The notes beneath the pieces were generated by a model. That model worked only from the letters and a program-made list of their open reading frames with translations. It was not told the origin of the DNA and searched no databases. This document shows, piece after piece, positions 47,701-59,952 of a stretch of 64,000 nt of DNA. The position numbers and the translations under genes are program-made. This DNA comes from Paramoeba atlantica (Eukaryota > Discosea): positions 40,214 through 104,213 of the forward strand of contig CDRNVI010000138.1 of NCBI GenBank assembly GCA_977017575.1, read 5' to 3'. Position 1 is the stretch's first letter, and each line of letters opens with the position of its first letter.

Positions 47701-49349
47701 TCGAAAGTAGTGGTGTAGTAGTGGTAGAGGATCTCTCTCTCTTTCCTTCTTTCACATTCCTCTCATCACATGCGAGATCGGATCCTTCTGACAAACTCTC
47801 TTCGAGTACAGTCTGAGGAGACCCAGAAAGAACAATGTTGACTTGTAAAAGAAATATTTCTTCGTCCGATTTAGCATTAAAACAAATTGTGGGTTCGTCC
47901 ATAAGTGTATTGCTCGAACAATCAGAATTGCTTCTTGTTCGCGAGCAAAGATCATCATCAGAACGGATCGACCGCAGAGGGCCACCTCTGGTGGGAATTA
48001 TTGTTGGTGAATAAAAAGGATTGAGATATCAAAATCAGAAAAAAAAATAATGAGGAAATAAAAAACCTGGATTTTTTTTTCTGAGACTCTCTCTTTTTTG
48101 ACCTCAACCAAGCTCCAAAAGAATTAAGAATTTCCAAAGAAAGTGCTGGATCTTGATCACGAGACGACAATACAGCTCTCTTCATTTCGGTAGCTCTCGT
48201 CGCAAACAAGTGATTAAAATATCGAATCGGGTTCAAATGAAGTTTGTCGAACCGAAGAGGGGTAACAACACTTTCAACTTGACACTTACTTTCTGTCTTT
48301 TTCAAAGCCGCAAAAGGATTCTTGGAGTTGGTTGTTGCTCCTCGGGCTTTGATCTTTTTAATTTCTGCTTTTGTTGTTTCTACATAGACCCTTCTCTCCT
48401 CCTCTCTTTCTTCACACCAATCTCTTGGAAAGAAACCAAACTCCACCAAAATAAGGTCTATTTTCTCAAAGCCCTTTTCGACATCCTCGTTCGCAAATTT
48501 CATATTCTCGCTCTCAAAAGTTTGTCTATTCGCCGCAGCTTGTAGCATTTTCGACATTAACAAACACAATTTCTTCATTGAATCAGCAATTTCGCTGTCA
48601 ATTAAATTCTGAGGAAGGGCTAAAGCAGGACATAAAAATCGAACAAAGAAATAGCTATCAAGAAAAGTTCTTTCACTTTCTTTTCCGAATTTTGCGACAA
48701 CTCGTTGCGAGAGAACGGAAACCGTGCTTTTCATTTTATTTGGTATCTATTTAAGAATTTTTGAGAAGGAGGGAAGAAAAAAAAAATGTTATAAAATATC
48801 TCACTTGAGCAAAAAAAAAACAAACATTATCAAAAAAAAAAGAAGAGAGACAAACCTCACCGACTGACCCAACAAGAATTTTTAACAAAACTTGAAAAGA
48901 ATCACCAACTCTCTTTCGAGTCAAATTCCTCGAAAAAGAATCTTTTGAATTAATATTTGCCAAATTCAAATCCCCAGAGAGAATTTTCTTCTCTCCATAA
49001 GAAACAAAAGCTGAAATAATTATTCGAAGATAATTATCCCCGATCTTGTGGTTGAAGATGGAAAAAAATTTAGTTGGAACTGAGTCAATTCGAAAGAGAT
49101 TCATCACTTGTTCACGTTTGGCGATCTCATGGTCCGCCAATCCTGTGTCCTTTTGGATCAGAAAAAAAAAAAGTGTGCCAAAGCGAAAGAGAAAGAAAAA
49201 AAAGAACCAAGAAGTGCATCTTGATTTAAGTTGACAAGTTCACTCAGGGCAAAGAAGTTTTCTGTAAATTCATCAAGATCTGGATGGGGCAAATCAATAA
49301 TCCCTTCCAAGACGGCAGGAGAAGCGAGGACCCGACAAAAGGAACCCAT
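44772..49349 (-). CDS. Protein with three tandem RasGAP-like domains
   Basis: Predicted Ras-family GTPase-activating protein, cytosolic or membrane-recruited. There are six exons on the minus strand; start ATG 49347-49349 (MGSFCRVLASPAVLEG), stop TGA 44772-44774. Domain 1 (49.35-48.4 kb) has NLFRIDSVPTKFFSIFN and the FLR-type motif YFFVRFLCPALALP. Domain 2 (47.6-46.75 kb) has IFRMESIPLNFYRLFNNHLG and FFARFCCPVLALPKK. Domain 3 (45.95-45.3 kb) has VMRERSLSVCLLRFLL and SVIFLRLLVPQITSH. All three keep an arginine at the finger position. Domains 1 and 2 share an intron at the same place and phase (ALLG^LADHEIAKREQ versus ALI^AMTKYEVEKKRN), which shows internal duplication. Linkers are Ser-rich, with a KSPP repeat run (46.14-46.31 kb). 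Confidence 0.85.
46135..46310 (-). repeat. KSPP-type coding minisatellite in the RasGAP linker
   Basis: About six imperfect copies of an AAA-rich unit encoding QKAKSPP / QKTKSP variants, between RasGAP-like domains 2 and 3. Likely flexible and phosphorylatable; function not visible. Confidence 0.85.
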
Positions 49350-50420
49350 CGAAACAAAAAAAAAAAGACAACAGCACAACAAAAAAGTGAAAAAAAAAGT
49401 GAACAGCAATAGTTGTACTAGTTGGACAAAAAAAATGAAGAAAAAAAAAGAAAAGAAGAAAAGTGAAAAAACAAAAACAAAAAAAAAGTGAAAAAACAAA
49501 CACAAAAAAACTTAAAAAAAAAACAAAAACGAAAAACAAAAGGATTGGTTAAAATATGAGTACGAATGGAATCTGCGTCTTTTTATTTATTTTTCGTGTT
49601 AATTTTGACGATCTTTTTCTTTTGAAAATACTCCAGAAAAAATGTTTCCCCAAAAATGGGGCCAAAAAACCCAAACAAGGAGGAAATAGTTGGGCGTCAC
49701 TTGTTCACTTTTTTGGTAAGTCCCCTCAAAGACACACAGTTTTCAGTTCTCGCGCCCAAAGACCTCTCAACACCCCACTTCGAGCGCCAGTTCGGTTTGA
49801 ATGACTTCGAAAGATGGTAAAGACAAAAGCCACCCCTGAAAAGTGACACCCCCTGTTTGTTATCTGTTCGAAAACCTGTTTTCAATTTTTCAAATAATTA
49901 ATTTCTGGTGTTGATCGGATGGCAGACGATCGAGAGTGATTGATGATGTCATCTTTGGAACTTTTCGCAAATTGGCCTTGTTGAGAGCGAACTAATTCGC
50001 CTAACCGTTGAGAGGTCTTTTGAACCATTTCTCCTCTCCATCTTCCTGAAATTTAATACCCCTACCTCTTTCCTTTTCTTTTCCTTTGCTTTTTTCTGAA
50101 TAAATTCTTTCTTTCAAAAAAAAAAATAAAGCTTTAGAATGACAAAGGTTCTGCACTTTGGACAATCCATTCAAATTGGGTGACAAAAGGAAGACTGTTC
50201 CCTCTTCCCACTTTTCCAATGAAGAGCATCCTTGATCAAACCACAAATTGAACAGTGAAAAGTAAAGCAAATTAGTCTCATTATTATTATTTTCTTTAAT
50301 GCTTGAATGATTATTTCAAGTGGTCAATGGGAGTTGTTCGTTCGGGCGATTGAAGTCAACTTTTTTGAGCTCAAAAGACTTAAATTTAAAACCAAAGAAT
50401 GAACTTCACCAAAAAATTCA
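49350..50420. other. Long spacer between RasGAP and SmG genes
   Basis: About 1.07 kb without a convincing gene. 49380-49550 is A-rich. A short plus-strand frame (49556-49804, 82 codons) and a minus frame (50001-50270) have no recognisable domain. At about 50140-50250 on the minus strand CxxC-like pairs (CSICG, CPKC) occur in one frame but are separated by a TGA. A GATGATGTCATC element sits near 49945-49956. A non-coding RNA is possible but I could not identify one. Confidence 0.45.
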
Positions 50421-51091
50421 CTAATTTACCGACTCAAGGGGCTCGATCATTACCACACTATTTCCTCGAACGACGGTCATCCCAATCGACTTCCTCTCAC
50501 CACTTGAAAGAACTTCATAGGTTTCTGCAGGTTTTCTGAGAATCGACTCCAAGAAACAAGAAAAAGAGAACAAAAAAGGAGGAAAGAGAAGAGCAAGGGA
50601 TAAAGAGAGAGAAAGAGGAGAGAAAAATGAAGAGAAGAAAAGAGAAAGAAGTGAAGAGAGAAGGAAAAAAGAGAAAGAAGAAAAGAGAAAGAAGAAAAGA
50701 GAAAGAAGAAAAGAGAAAGAAGAAAAGAGAAAGAAGAAAAGAAAGAAGAAAAGAGAAAGAAGAAAAGAGAAAGAAGAAAAGAGAAAAAAAAGAGCAACAA
50801 AAAGGAGAGGGGGAAAATAAAGAAGAGAAACAGGAAAATTTCCTCAAACAAACCTTCAACAACAAGATTCATGAATTGATCATAACCACGAAGAAGACCT
50901 TCGATGTTCCTTTTACCATTGAGTTTGATAAGCACTCTCCTGTCCAAAAACCTGGCCAAAAATAAAACAAAAGTTCAAAGATTGAAAAAGGAGAGCCAAA
51001 AAAATAGAAAAAAGAAAAGAGAAGAAAAGAGAAGAAGAGAAAGAGAAGAAAGAAAGGAAAAGAACAATTTCAAATCGGGACCAGCACCCAT
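50421..51091 (-). CDS. SNRPG/SMX2: Small nuclear ribonucleoprotein Sm G
   Basis: Core component of the heptameric Sm ring on spliceosomal U1, U2, U4 and U5 snRNAs. Three exons on the minus strand, 51066-51091, 50854-50951 and 50421-50524, sum to 228 nt, giving 75 residues (human SmG has 76). Sm1 motif: FLDRRVLIKLNGKRNIEG followed by LLRGYDQFMNLVVE. Sm2 motif: IGMTVVRGNSVVMIEPLESV. The C-terminal pattern favours SmG over LSm7. The large intron 2 is full of AGAAAAGAGAA repeats. It is divergent from the isopentenyl-diphosphate isomerase gene with about 200 bases between starts. Confidence 0.95.
50620..50800 (-). repeat. GA-rich minisatellite in SmG intron 2
   Basis: About ten tandem copies of AGAAAGAAGAAAAG-like units (plus strand), pyrimidine-rich in the sense of the gene. 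Confidence 0.85.
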
Positions 51092-51293
51092 TCTTCCTGA
51101 AACTGAAAAAAAAAACGAGAGAAGACGGCAAATCGAAAAAAAAAAGTTGGTATCTTTTTGGCCAACGAAAAAAAAAATATCAATCGAAGAAAACCATATT
51201 TTTTTCTAAATAAGGTTAATAAAGGTTTTCTTTCCGCCTCCTTTTTTTTTCGCGTCGCTTGACTGGTTCGTTTTGCCAAGAATAGAGGAGAAA

Positions 51294-52564
<1,271 letters not shown>

Positions 52565-52980
52565 ACATTCAACATGTGATTCACCACACACACAACACAC
52601 GGAATCACCCAACAACAATTTAAAAAAAAAAAAAACAATAAAACAAAACTTCATTTTTTTGTGTATCAGAGCCAAAGAGAGAAAAAAAAAAATCAAGACA
52701 AAATCAAAAAAGAGCAATGATTTTTTTCGGTGACGTGGATTTATAATATTCGAAAAGACGAAAAAAGACTTTTTGGGGTGTTAAAAACAATTTTATGACG
52801 TCATTATTTTTGTTGCGTTGCGGTTGTTTTTTGTTTTTTTTGGCTTTCATTGGTCCCAGATCAGAAAGAACAAAAAAGAAGAGAAGAGAAAAGAAAAAGG
52901 AAAGAAAGGTTCAAAAGAGGAAGAGGGGAATCAATCATTTAATAATATTGATTCAGACATAGAAGTTACTGTTTGAATCA
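52565..52980 (+). other. Intergenic spacer with CRE-like site upstream of PAK gene
   Basis: About 415 bases. The first part is the 3' flank of the isomerase gene, with an A-run and AATAAAACA near 52635. No gene is seen. The perfect palindrome TGACGTCA lies at 52796-52803, 178 bases before the PAK ATG. Confidence 0.4.
52796..52803 (+). promoter_or_regulatory. CRE/ATF-like palindrome TGACGTCA
   Basis: Exact 8-bp palindrome in the presumed promoter of the PAK-like kinase. Related ATGACATCA forms occur upstream of RPN7, between the RhoGAP and MFS genes, and near 49.95 kb. A bZIP factor target is an inference; no binding data are visible. Confidence 0.35.
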
Positions 52981-54060
52981 ATGAATTTCTTCAAAAAGAA
53001 GAAAAAAGAAGGTTTTTTTTTTATCGAGATCTCTCACACTCAAAAAACAAAATTGATTCTAAAAGAGTTTTGAAATAGATGAGTTTGTCCTCTCAAGACC
53101 TCAAGAGTTTAAAACAGTTTCAAGTATCAAATATGATGCAGACAAAGTTTTTTTTTTTTCACACACACCATCTTCCTGTTTTTTTTTTATGATTTCATTT
53201 TTTTTCTCATAAATCTTCACCACAGGGGAGCTGGAAAACAACAGGGTTACCCCAAGAATGGATGACAATGCTTGGAAGCTCAGGTTTTTGTCATTTTTTT
53301 TTTGAGATGAAAGAGAGAAATCCATTCCCATTCTTTAGATTGGAAATTGAAAGAACAAAACATTGCTGTGTTGTGTTGAGAGTTTAGTGGGAGAGAGAAG
53401 AGGGAAGAGAATTTGGGAACCCAAATGTGAAAATTTTTATGGTTGGTCCTCAAACAAAACTCCTTTTTATCAGGTTTTACGGAGGAAGAAGTTCAAGAAG
53501 AAAAGGAGACTTTAATGGCGGTTTTAAAATTTCAAGAACGGATGGGGGTTCTCTCTCTTGATTTTTCTTTCCCTTCACCCATTCTTTTTCTTTTTTTTTT
53601 AACCCAGAATTTAGGATATGGGAGGAAAAATGACAGAATCAGAAGAGTATGATGATGATGAGTACGATTTTGACGAAGAGGTGGAAGTTCCAAGTACAAA
53701 ACTCAACCCTTTGGGGAATTCCACTGACCCAGCTCTTTTAAAGAGGCCACTCGGATTACAACCTACCAGTTCTCCTCAAAGACCTATCTCCCCAAATCAA
53801 AGATCTCTTTCCCCAAGACAGTCATCGAGTCCCTTTGGGGCCAAGGCGGGTACTCGCCGAGGGGGAGCCGCCGCCCCTCTTCCTCCTGGAGCACCAGGGC
53901 CAGGAGACCGGGGCCAAGCACCTGCTCCACCTATTCCCTCAGATCAAGCTCCTCCTCCTCCTCCCCCTACTTCTGCTGCTCCTCCTCGACCTGATGAAGA
54001 AACTCCTCGTAAACCCCTTCGAATTGGCAGTGGTTTTTTTTCTTTTTTTTTTCTTTTTTT

Positions 54061-54092
<32 letters not shown>

Positions 54093-57000
54093 TCTTTTTT
54101 TTCTTTTTTTTTTGAGATTGTTGAGGGTGGGGAGTTTGTTTGGAAGAGATTTTTTATTTATTTATGAATAACAAATTTAATTTTATCTAATGTTATCAAA
54201 ATAGAACGAAAGATGAAAATGAAAGATTCATTCGGTTTGTTTTTTCAAAAAATTATTTCTACAAACACAAATCTCACATTTTTTCTTTCTCATCAGGAGA
54301 TAGCCCGCCATCGAGACCAAGCGGCCCAGCTCCCTCTGGACCACCAGATAGACCAACTGCCCCCGCTCCCGGTAGACCAACTGGCGCTGCTCCCTCTGGA
54401 CCTCCAGGTAGACCAGGCGGCCCAGCTCCTTCTGGACCACCAGATAGACCAACCGCACCTGCTCCTGGTAGACCAACTGGTCCTGCTCCTTCAGCGCCAC
54501 CACCAGATCGAATTGCTCCTGGTCCTCCTCCATCATCCACTGGGTCACCTTCGGCCAAGCGTGCTTCAGCAAGGCTGGGACGTCCCGCTATGCCTGACCG
54601 GCCGACCCAACCTCTCCCTCCTGTCCCCCCTGGTGGAACAAAGTAATGATTTTTTTTTTCTTTTTCTATTTTCTTTTTCTTTTTTTGATTTTTTCTTTTT
54701 TTGATTTTTTTCTTTTTAAAATAGAACAACTGATTCTCCAAAATCATCACCTCTCCATGTTTGCTTTTTCTTTTTCTTTTTTTTTCAATGCAAGAAAGGA
54801 AACTCATTTTTTTCTTGAAAAAAATAGCAAGATGATGATCTCCCACAAATGTTTCCAACAAAGAAGATTCCTGCTTCATCAACTCAGAACTCATCAACTC
54901 CTCCCTCCTCACCTTCTGTATCAGTTACTATTTTCTTTCTCTCTTTTATTGTTCATTTTCAAAAGATATTAATCATTAGTTTCAGGTTAGAGGTGATGAT
55001 CTTCCCCAAATGTTTGGTGGTGGACCGAAAAAACGCGCACCACCATCTTCTTCTTCTCCAGCTCCCACACCATTATCAAATGGAGATGTATTGATTTCTT
55101 ATTGATTTCTTCTTTTTTTGTTTTTTTATTGTTAAAAAGTGATTGACTTTGGGGAATGTAGGATGATCTTCCATCGATGTTCTCGAAACCTCGTGGACCT
55201 CCTTCTCATACACCAGCGCCTGTTCTTACCACAACAGTTACAACCTCTCTCTTTTTTTAAACTTGTTTATTCTTTTGAATATTCTTGTCAACAATTTCAT
55301 CAATAATTTGGATAATCCAACAAATTATTTGGTTTTAAAAAGCATCTAACTAACTTCCCAATTTTTTTTTTCTTTGTTCTTTTACCACAGACACCAACAC
55401 CAACTGCAACACCAGTAATAAAACCACCATCAGGAAGACCTCCTCCCCCTGGACGTGGAAGAGGGGGTCCTCCTCCTCCTGGTGGTGGTGGTGGGAGAGG
55501 TGGTCGTGGTAGAGGTGGTGGTGGTGGCGGAGGAGAAAGTTTGTCTTTTTCTTTTTCTTTTTCTTTTCTTTTTTCTTTTCTTTTTTTTTCTCTTTTTCTC
55601 TTTTTTTTATCTGAGTTTGAAAATATTTGATCCACAGAGAAGAAAGGTCCTTCAATTAGGGAAAGGTTAGCAGAAGTAGTAAATATGGAAGATCCAAACA
55701 CTCTTTATTCTGATTTGACCAAAATTGGTGAAGGAGCCAGTGGGAGTGTTTACTCTGCAGTTCAAAATGTATTTTTTTTTTTTTTGTATTTGGGTTTTAG
55801 AAGAGAGAAGAGGAAAGGAGAGGGATTAATTCATTTTTTAACTTTGATAAAACAGGCAACTGGAAAGAAACTGGCCATCAAACAAATGGTTTTGTGTCGT
55901 CAACCTAAACCTGATGTATTGATTAATGAAATCCTTCTTATGAAATGGTTTTTCTTTTTTTTTATTTGTCTTTATTATTGAAAAACTATTTTTCCATCTT
56001 ATAATAACCCATAACCCAATTAAAATAAAAAGGTTGAAGGAGAAGAAGATAAAGAGTATTCAAGTTAGAATTCTATTACCAAATAAAAAAAAATAACAAA
56101 TAAGAATATCATTCCAAGAAGATAAATAAATTAATGAAAAAAAATGTAGTTGTCAACATCCAGCAATTGTTGGATTTCATGACAGTTTCTTGCTTGAGGA
56201 AACTCTTTGGGTTATTATGGAACTTGTCGAAGGTGAAGATTTAACACAGGTTAACTTTTCTTTTCTTTTCTTTTGTTTTTTCTTTTTCCCTCTCGTTAAT
56301 TTCTCTTTCTCTTTCACTTTTTTATCTCTCTTTCTCTTTCGTTTATTCCTTTCTCATGTGGGTTGATTAGGTTTTGACTTGTAATGATCTTACTGAACCT
56401 CATATTGCGCTGATCACTCGTGAGGTATTATTCTCTTCTCTTTTATTTGTTTATTTGTTTATTTTGTTTATTTGTTGTTAGTTATACTATTGTTTAATAT
56501 TGTCATTTTGATAATAAAATTTTATTTATTGTTTGTGTTTTTTGTTTGTGTTTTTTGTTTGGTCTAATTAGTTTTAAATTAGTCATTACTTGCTCTTGAT
56601 CATCTTCATCAACAAAGAATTATTCATCGCGATATTAAGAGGTTCCCTCTCTTTTTATTTATCAATTTTTAACATTTAAGAAATTAATCCTTAATAATCT
56701 GTTTTATATTTCTTTTTTGCGCTATTTTTTCACCATTTAACATATTTTTTATTCCACATTTTTTATTTTTCATTGATATTTTGGGATTAGTGATAATATG
56801 ATGGTTTCTGGTGTTTCTGGGGAAATTAAATTGACAGATTTTGGGTTTGGTGCGCAACTAACGAATGAACAATGTTTGATTTCTCCTTTTTTCATTCTCC
56901 TTTTTCATTTTCTCTTTCCTCCTCTTCTTTTTTGTTTGGGGGCAATCAAGGAAAAGAGAATAAAAATAAGTCATCTTTTCTTTCTGATTGTCAAAAATAG

Positions 57001-57783
57001 CAAATCGAAAGTCAATGGTCGGAACATCTTATTGGATGGCTCCGGAAGTGATTCAATCTGATGAGTATGATATTAAGGTTTTTCTCTTTCTTTCGCTTAA
57101 TTACCCCTCTTTTATCTCTCTTCAAAGAAACATTTTTTCTGTTTCTTTTTCTTTTTCATTAATCTTCATTATTTGGGTTTGGTATTAATATCTCTTTCAA
57201 GGTTGATGTTTGGTCATTGGGAGTAATGGTAATGGAGATGATTGAGAAAGATCCTCCTTATATGGGGATGCCTCCCACCCGTGTACTTTTTAATATTTTG
57301 AAGAAGGGCTTACCTGATTTGAAGGTTGTTTTTCTTTTTTTTTTTTTTTTCAAAATATTCAAAAGAGTTTATTCCCTTTCTTCCTTTCATTTTTGATTTG
57401 AATGTTTCTCTTCTATTTCAAACGATTACTCATGATCCTAAAATAGGAACCCGATCAATCTTCACCTGAAATTAAAGATTTTATTTCTCAGTGCACTCAG
57501 GTTTTTATCTATTTCTTTTTTTGTTGATTGGTTGGTTGTCTTTTCTTGTGAAAGTTTCTTTGTGTGTGTGTTGCTGTTCTTGTTTTCTTTGTCCTTTCTC
57601 TCATATTCTTCTTTATTTCAGAGGGAGCCAGCTGACCGTCCAACATGTGCAGAATTATTGTGTCATCCATTTCTTACAAAGGCCTGTGAGATGACTGAAC
57701 TTATCCCATTGGTCGAGGTTGTGAAAGAAGAGAAAAAGAATAGTTATTTGGATGACGAAGAAGAGGAAGAAGAGGGATGGTAA
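52981..57783 (+). CDS. p21-activated (PAK/STE20-type) protein kinase with CRIB domain
   Basis: Predicted Rac/Cdc42 effector Ser/Thr kinase. Exon 1 (52981-53011) encodes MNFFKKKKKE. Exons 53079-53146 and 53226-53283 give the CRIB/PBD: LSRPQEFKTVSSIKYDADK^ GSWKTTGLPQEW. From 53474 comes GFTEEEVQEEKETLMAVLKF, as in the PAK autoinhibitory segment. A long Pro/Gly/Ser/Asp linker follows. The kinase domain (from about 55720) has GEGASGSVYSAVQN, LAIKQM (lysine), VIMELVEGEDLTQVL, HRDIK^SDN, DFGFGAQLTNEQ, MVGTSYWMAPEVIQSDEYD and DVWSLGVMVMEMIEKDPPYM, ending PADRPTCAELLCHPFL and an acidic tail; TAA at 57781. All catalytic residues are present. The basic N-terminus could bind membranes. Linker exon limits between 54.0 and 55.6 kb are approximate. 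Confidence 0.93.
54300..54530 (+). repeat. Coding minisatellite (Pro/Gly/Ala-rich) in PAK linker
   Basis: Imperfect repeats of a unit encoding GPPDRPTAPAPGRPTG and APSGPPGRPGG, about four copies. They could bind SH3 domains, but that is only inferred from composition. Confidence 0.8.
54826..55190 (+). repeat. Three consecutive exons each carrying a DDLPxMF motif (PAK linker)
   Basis: Exons near 54828 (QDDDLPQMFPTKK), 54987 (VRGDDLPQMFGGGPKK) and 55161 (DDLPSMFSKPRG) start with the same GATGATCT(T/C)CC string. This indicates exon duplication inside the linker. The motif may be a short docking peptide. Confidence 0.75.
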
Positions 57784-57882
57784 GAAACAAAAGAAGGTGA
57801 CCAATAAATTCAATTGGATTAATCATGTTTTCTCCTTTAAATATTATTTTTAGTTTGGGTTCTTCATTGCCAATGAAGAAGA

Positions 57883-59748
57883 TCAATTTACAATTTGTTC
57901 ATAATCACTTTTTGACATCAAAGCTCTTCTTGAAAAAATCATCTCTTTCCACCAACCACAAAAAAGAGAATTTGACCAAAGGAGAATCATACCAGCAGCA
58001 CCAGGAAGGATTGCGGTGAACATAAACAAAAATATGAAGGGTTCTCCAGTATCAAACTTCCGTTCGCATGGTGGTGGGCTCTCTTGCGGGTGAGAAGCAA
58101 CACAATCCATGAAATGAACAATCGTTGAATCTGAAATGCTATTTACTGTCACGGCATACAAAAATGTGAAGAAAGCGACAATAACACCGAAAAAACCAAA
58201 GAGGAGCGATCTCCTATCAAAAAATATGAGATAAAAACAATTTTGTTGAGAAAAAAAAAACTAAAATTTAACCATTGGAAGTAAATGATTTCTCTTCCTC
58301 GTTTCAGATAGAGAACGACGCTTGTGACACAAAGGATGGCACTAATGGATGTTTCAACGAGAAGGGGATAATCAAGGAGAGCATTGAAAACCTGATTATC
58401 TGTTTCTGATGGAAAGGCATAAATTGGTAATGGGATAGAATGTCGAGAGTTTGATGTGAGCCCATAAGTTAAGCATGTGACAGACAGCACAAGAGAGAAG
58501 CAAATACACAACCCTTCCATTAAAATTATGATTCTTGGGTTGACTGGTTGTTTGATAAACTTTTCAAAGAATGTTGTGTGCGATCTGATTTGAGGGAGTT
58601 AAGAGAACTTAAGAAATAACTTTGAAAAAGAGAGTTTTTGGATGAACCTCATTGAAGAACAGAAGAGGTTGAAGCAGAAGAGCAGCCAGTGAGTAAAAGC
58701 CAGATGAACAAAGAGAGCCCAAAGAGAAAATTGGACTGAAGATCGTGTTGAATTGTCAAAGGAATCGACAGCTTTCCAATAATCTTTCATTCCATCACAA
58801 ACAAAAGTGTGTGCTCCACCTGTCTTTGTTCGTCAGATTCGCAAAGAAAAAGGAAGGGCCGATGAAACATGAAACAAACCAGCAAAGGTGGCCCAAGCAA
58901 GTGATAAGTATGCAAAGGGGAAACTTCCAAAACAAAGAAAAATGATGTAGTTTGGATACCTATTGGCGAAAAATGATGTTGAAAAAAATACAAAAAGAAA
59001 AGAGAGAGAAACAAAGAAATAACCCTAAATTGTTCATAAAGTATTGGGGGAGAACCGCAATTCCCAAAATCACAAGAGAAATAAAGGAGAAAAAACAACT
59101 TAAAATTGACAACCATTTCTCTAATGTTTCTCCAAAAAGGTATTGATAACACTCGACAACACATTCACCATTATCATCAGAAATAAAAGGATCAGGACAA
59201 CACTCAATTTGCTCCTTTGAATTATTCAAACATGTTTCTACTGCAATTGGTGTCTCTTTTACTTGAGAAATTTGTTTCTGCACTTTTTCTTGACAGTCAT
59301 TTGTTGGTGTTGATGGCGAAGAGAAAACAAAGGAAGAGCAGTTGAGTTCAAAATCGCTCGAACAAGCACCAGAAACTTGGATACAATACTCTTTTTCCAA
59401 ACAGAGCTGTTCTTCAAGAGACGAAGATTCACATGAAAAAGAACCAAACTTCAATTGACAATAATAAGACAAAAATGGTCGTCGACAAGTTTCTTGAACC
59501 ATTCGAACATCAGAAACAACCAACGAAACATTCGCATCAAAGAAATTTTTTTGTTCGCTCTCTTCAATCAACACCTCCCCAAACAGCACGCCTGTACATT
59601 CATTTTGAAGACTATAATGAAAACATTCACTTTTATCAGCATGGCAAAAGGAAGGAAGAACAAGAAGGGTCCATGCGAACACCAACCACATCCAAACTCT
59701 GCTTCTTTTCCCAAAAAATAAAAAAAGTATTTTTGTCCGACCCGTCAC
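57883..59748 (-). CDS. Frizzled/Smoothened-like seven-transmembrane receptor
   Basis: Predicted plasma-membrane receptor of class F. The minus-strand gene starts at ATG 59748; a hydrophobic signal stretch (WMWLVFAWTLLVLPSF) ends near CHADKSE. A cysteine-rich ectodomain of about 190 residues has more than a dozen cysteines but no canonical Frizzled CRD spacing that I can recognise. TM1 is WLSILSCFFSFISLVILGIA. The second exon opens GYPNYIIFLCFGSFPFAYLS, resembling the Frizzled RYPERPIIFL motif at TM2. Then come GGAHTFVCDGMKDYW, SSVQFSLWALFVHLAFTHWL (TM3 region), GLCICFSLVLSVTCLTYGL (TM4), ISAILCVTSVVLYLKRGREI (TM5), LLFGFFGVIVAFFTFLYAVT (TM6) and FIFLFMFTAILPGAAG (TM7). The cytoplasmic tail is short; no KTxxxW motif is seen. 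Similar receptors are known in Dictyostelium. Confidence 0.8.
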
Positions 59749-59952
59749 TCAAAATAAAGAGAAAAAGTCCCGACTCAATCTTTTCGGGAATTCTCTCTCC
59801 TCTCGCTTTATTTTTTCCGCTTTCTCCTCCTTTTTTTCTCTCTCTTCTTTCACAACTTTTTTGGAACCCGCAGAAAAAACCTCTTCTCTTCTCTTCTCTT
59901 CTCTTCTCTCTGTGTCACACAAAAAAAAGAAGATGGATGATGATGATGATGA

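Noticed and set aside
44772..49349. Two separate RasGAP genes rather than one
   Set aside because: The exon before 47396 already encodes the start of domain 2 and splices in phase 1 to the exon beginning AMTKYEVEKK, exactly as in domain 1, so a single gene is the simpler reading.
49920..50050. C/D-box snoRNA suggested by TGATGATG near 49940 and CTGA near 50045
   Set aside because: No terminal stem and a loose fit to box spacing; no support beyond two short words.
54274..54912. Minus-strand frame of 212 codons rich in Gly/Ala/Pro
   Set aside because: Mirror of the proline-rich minisatellite in the PAK linker. The plus strand continues the kinase gene.
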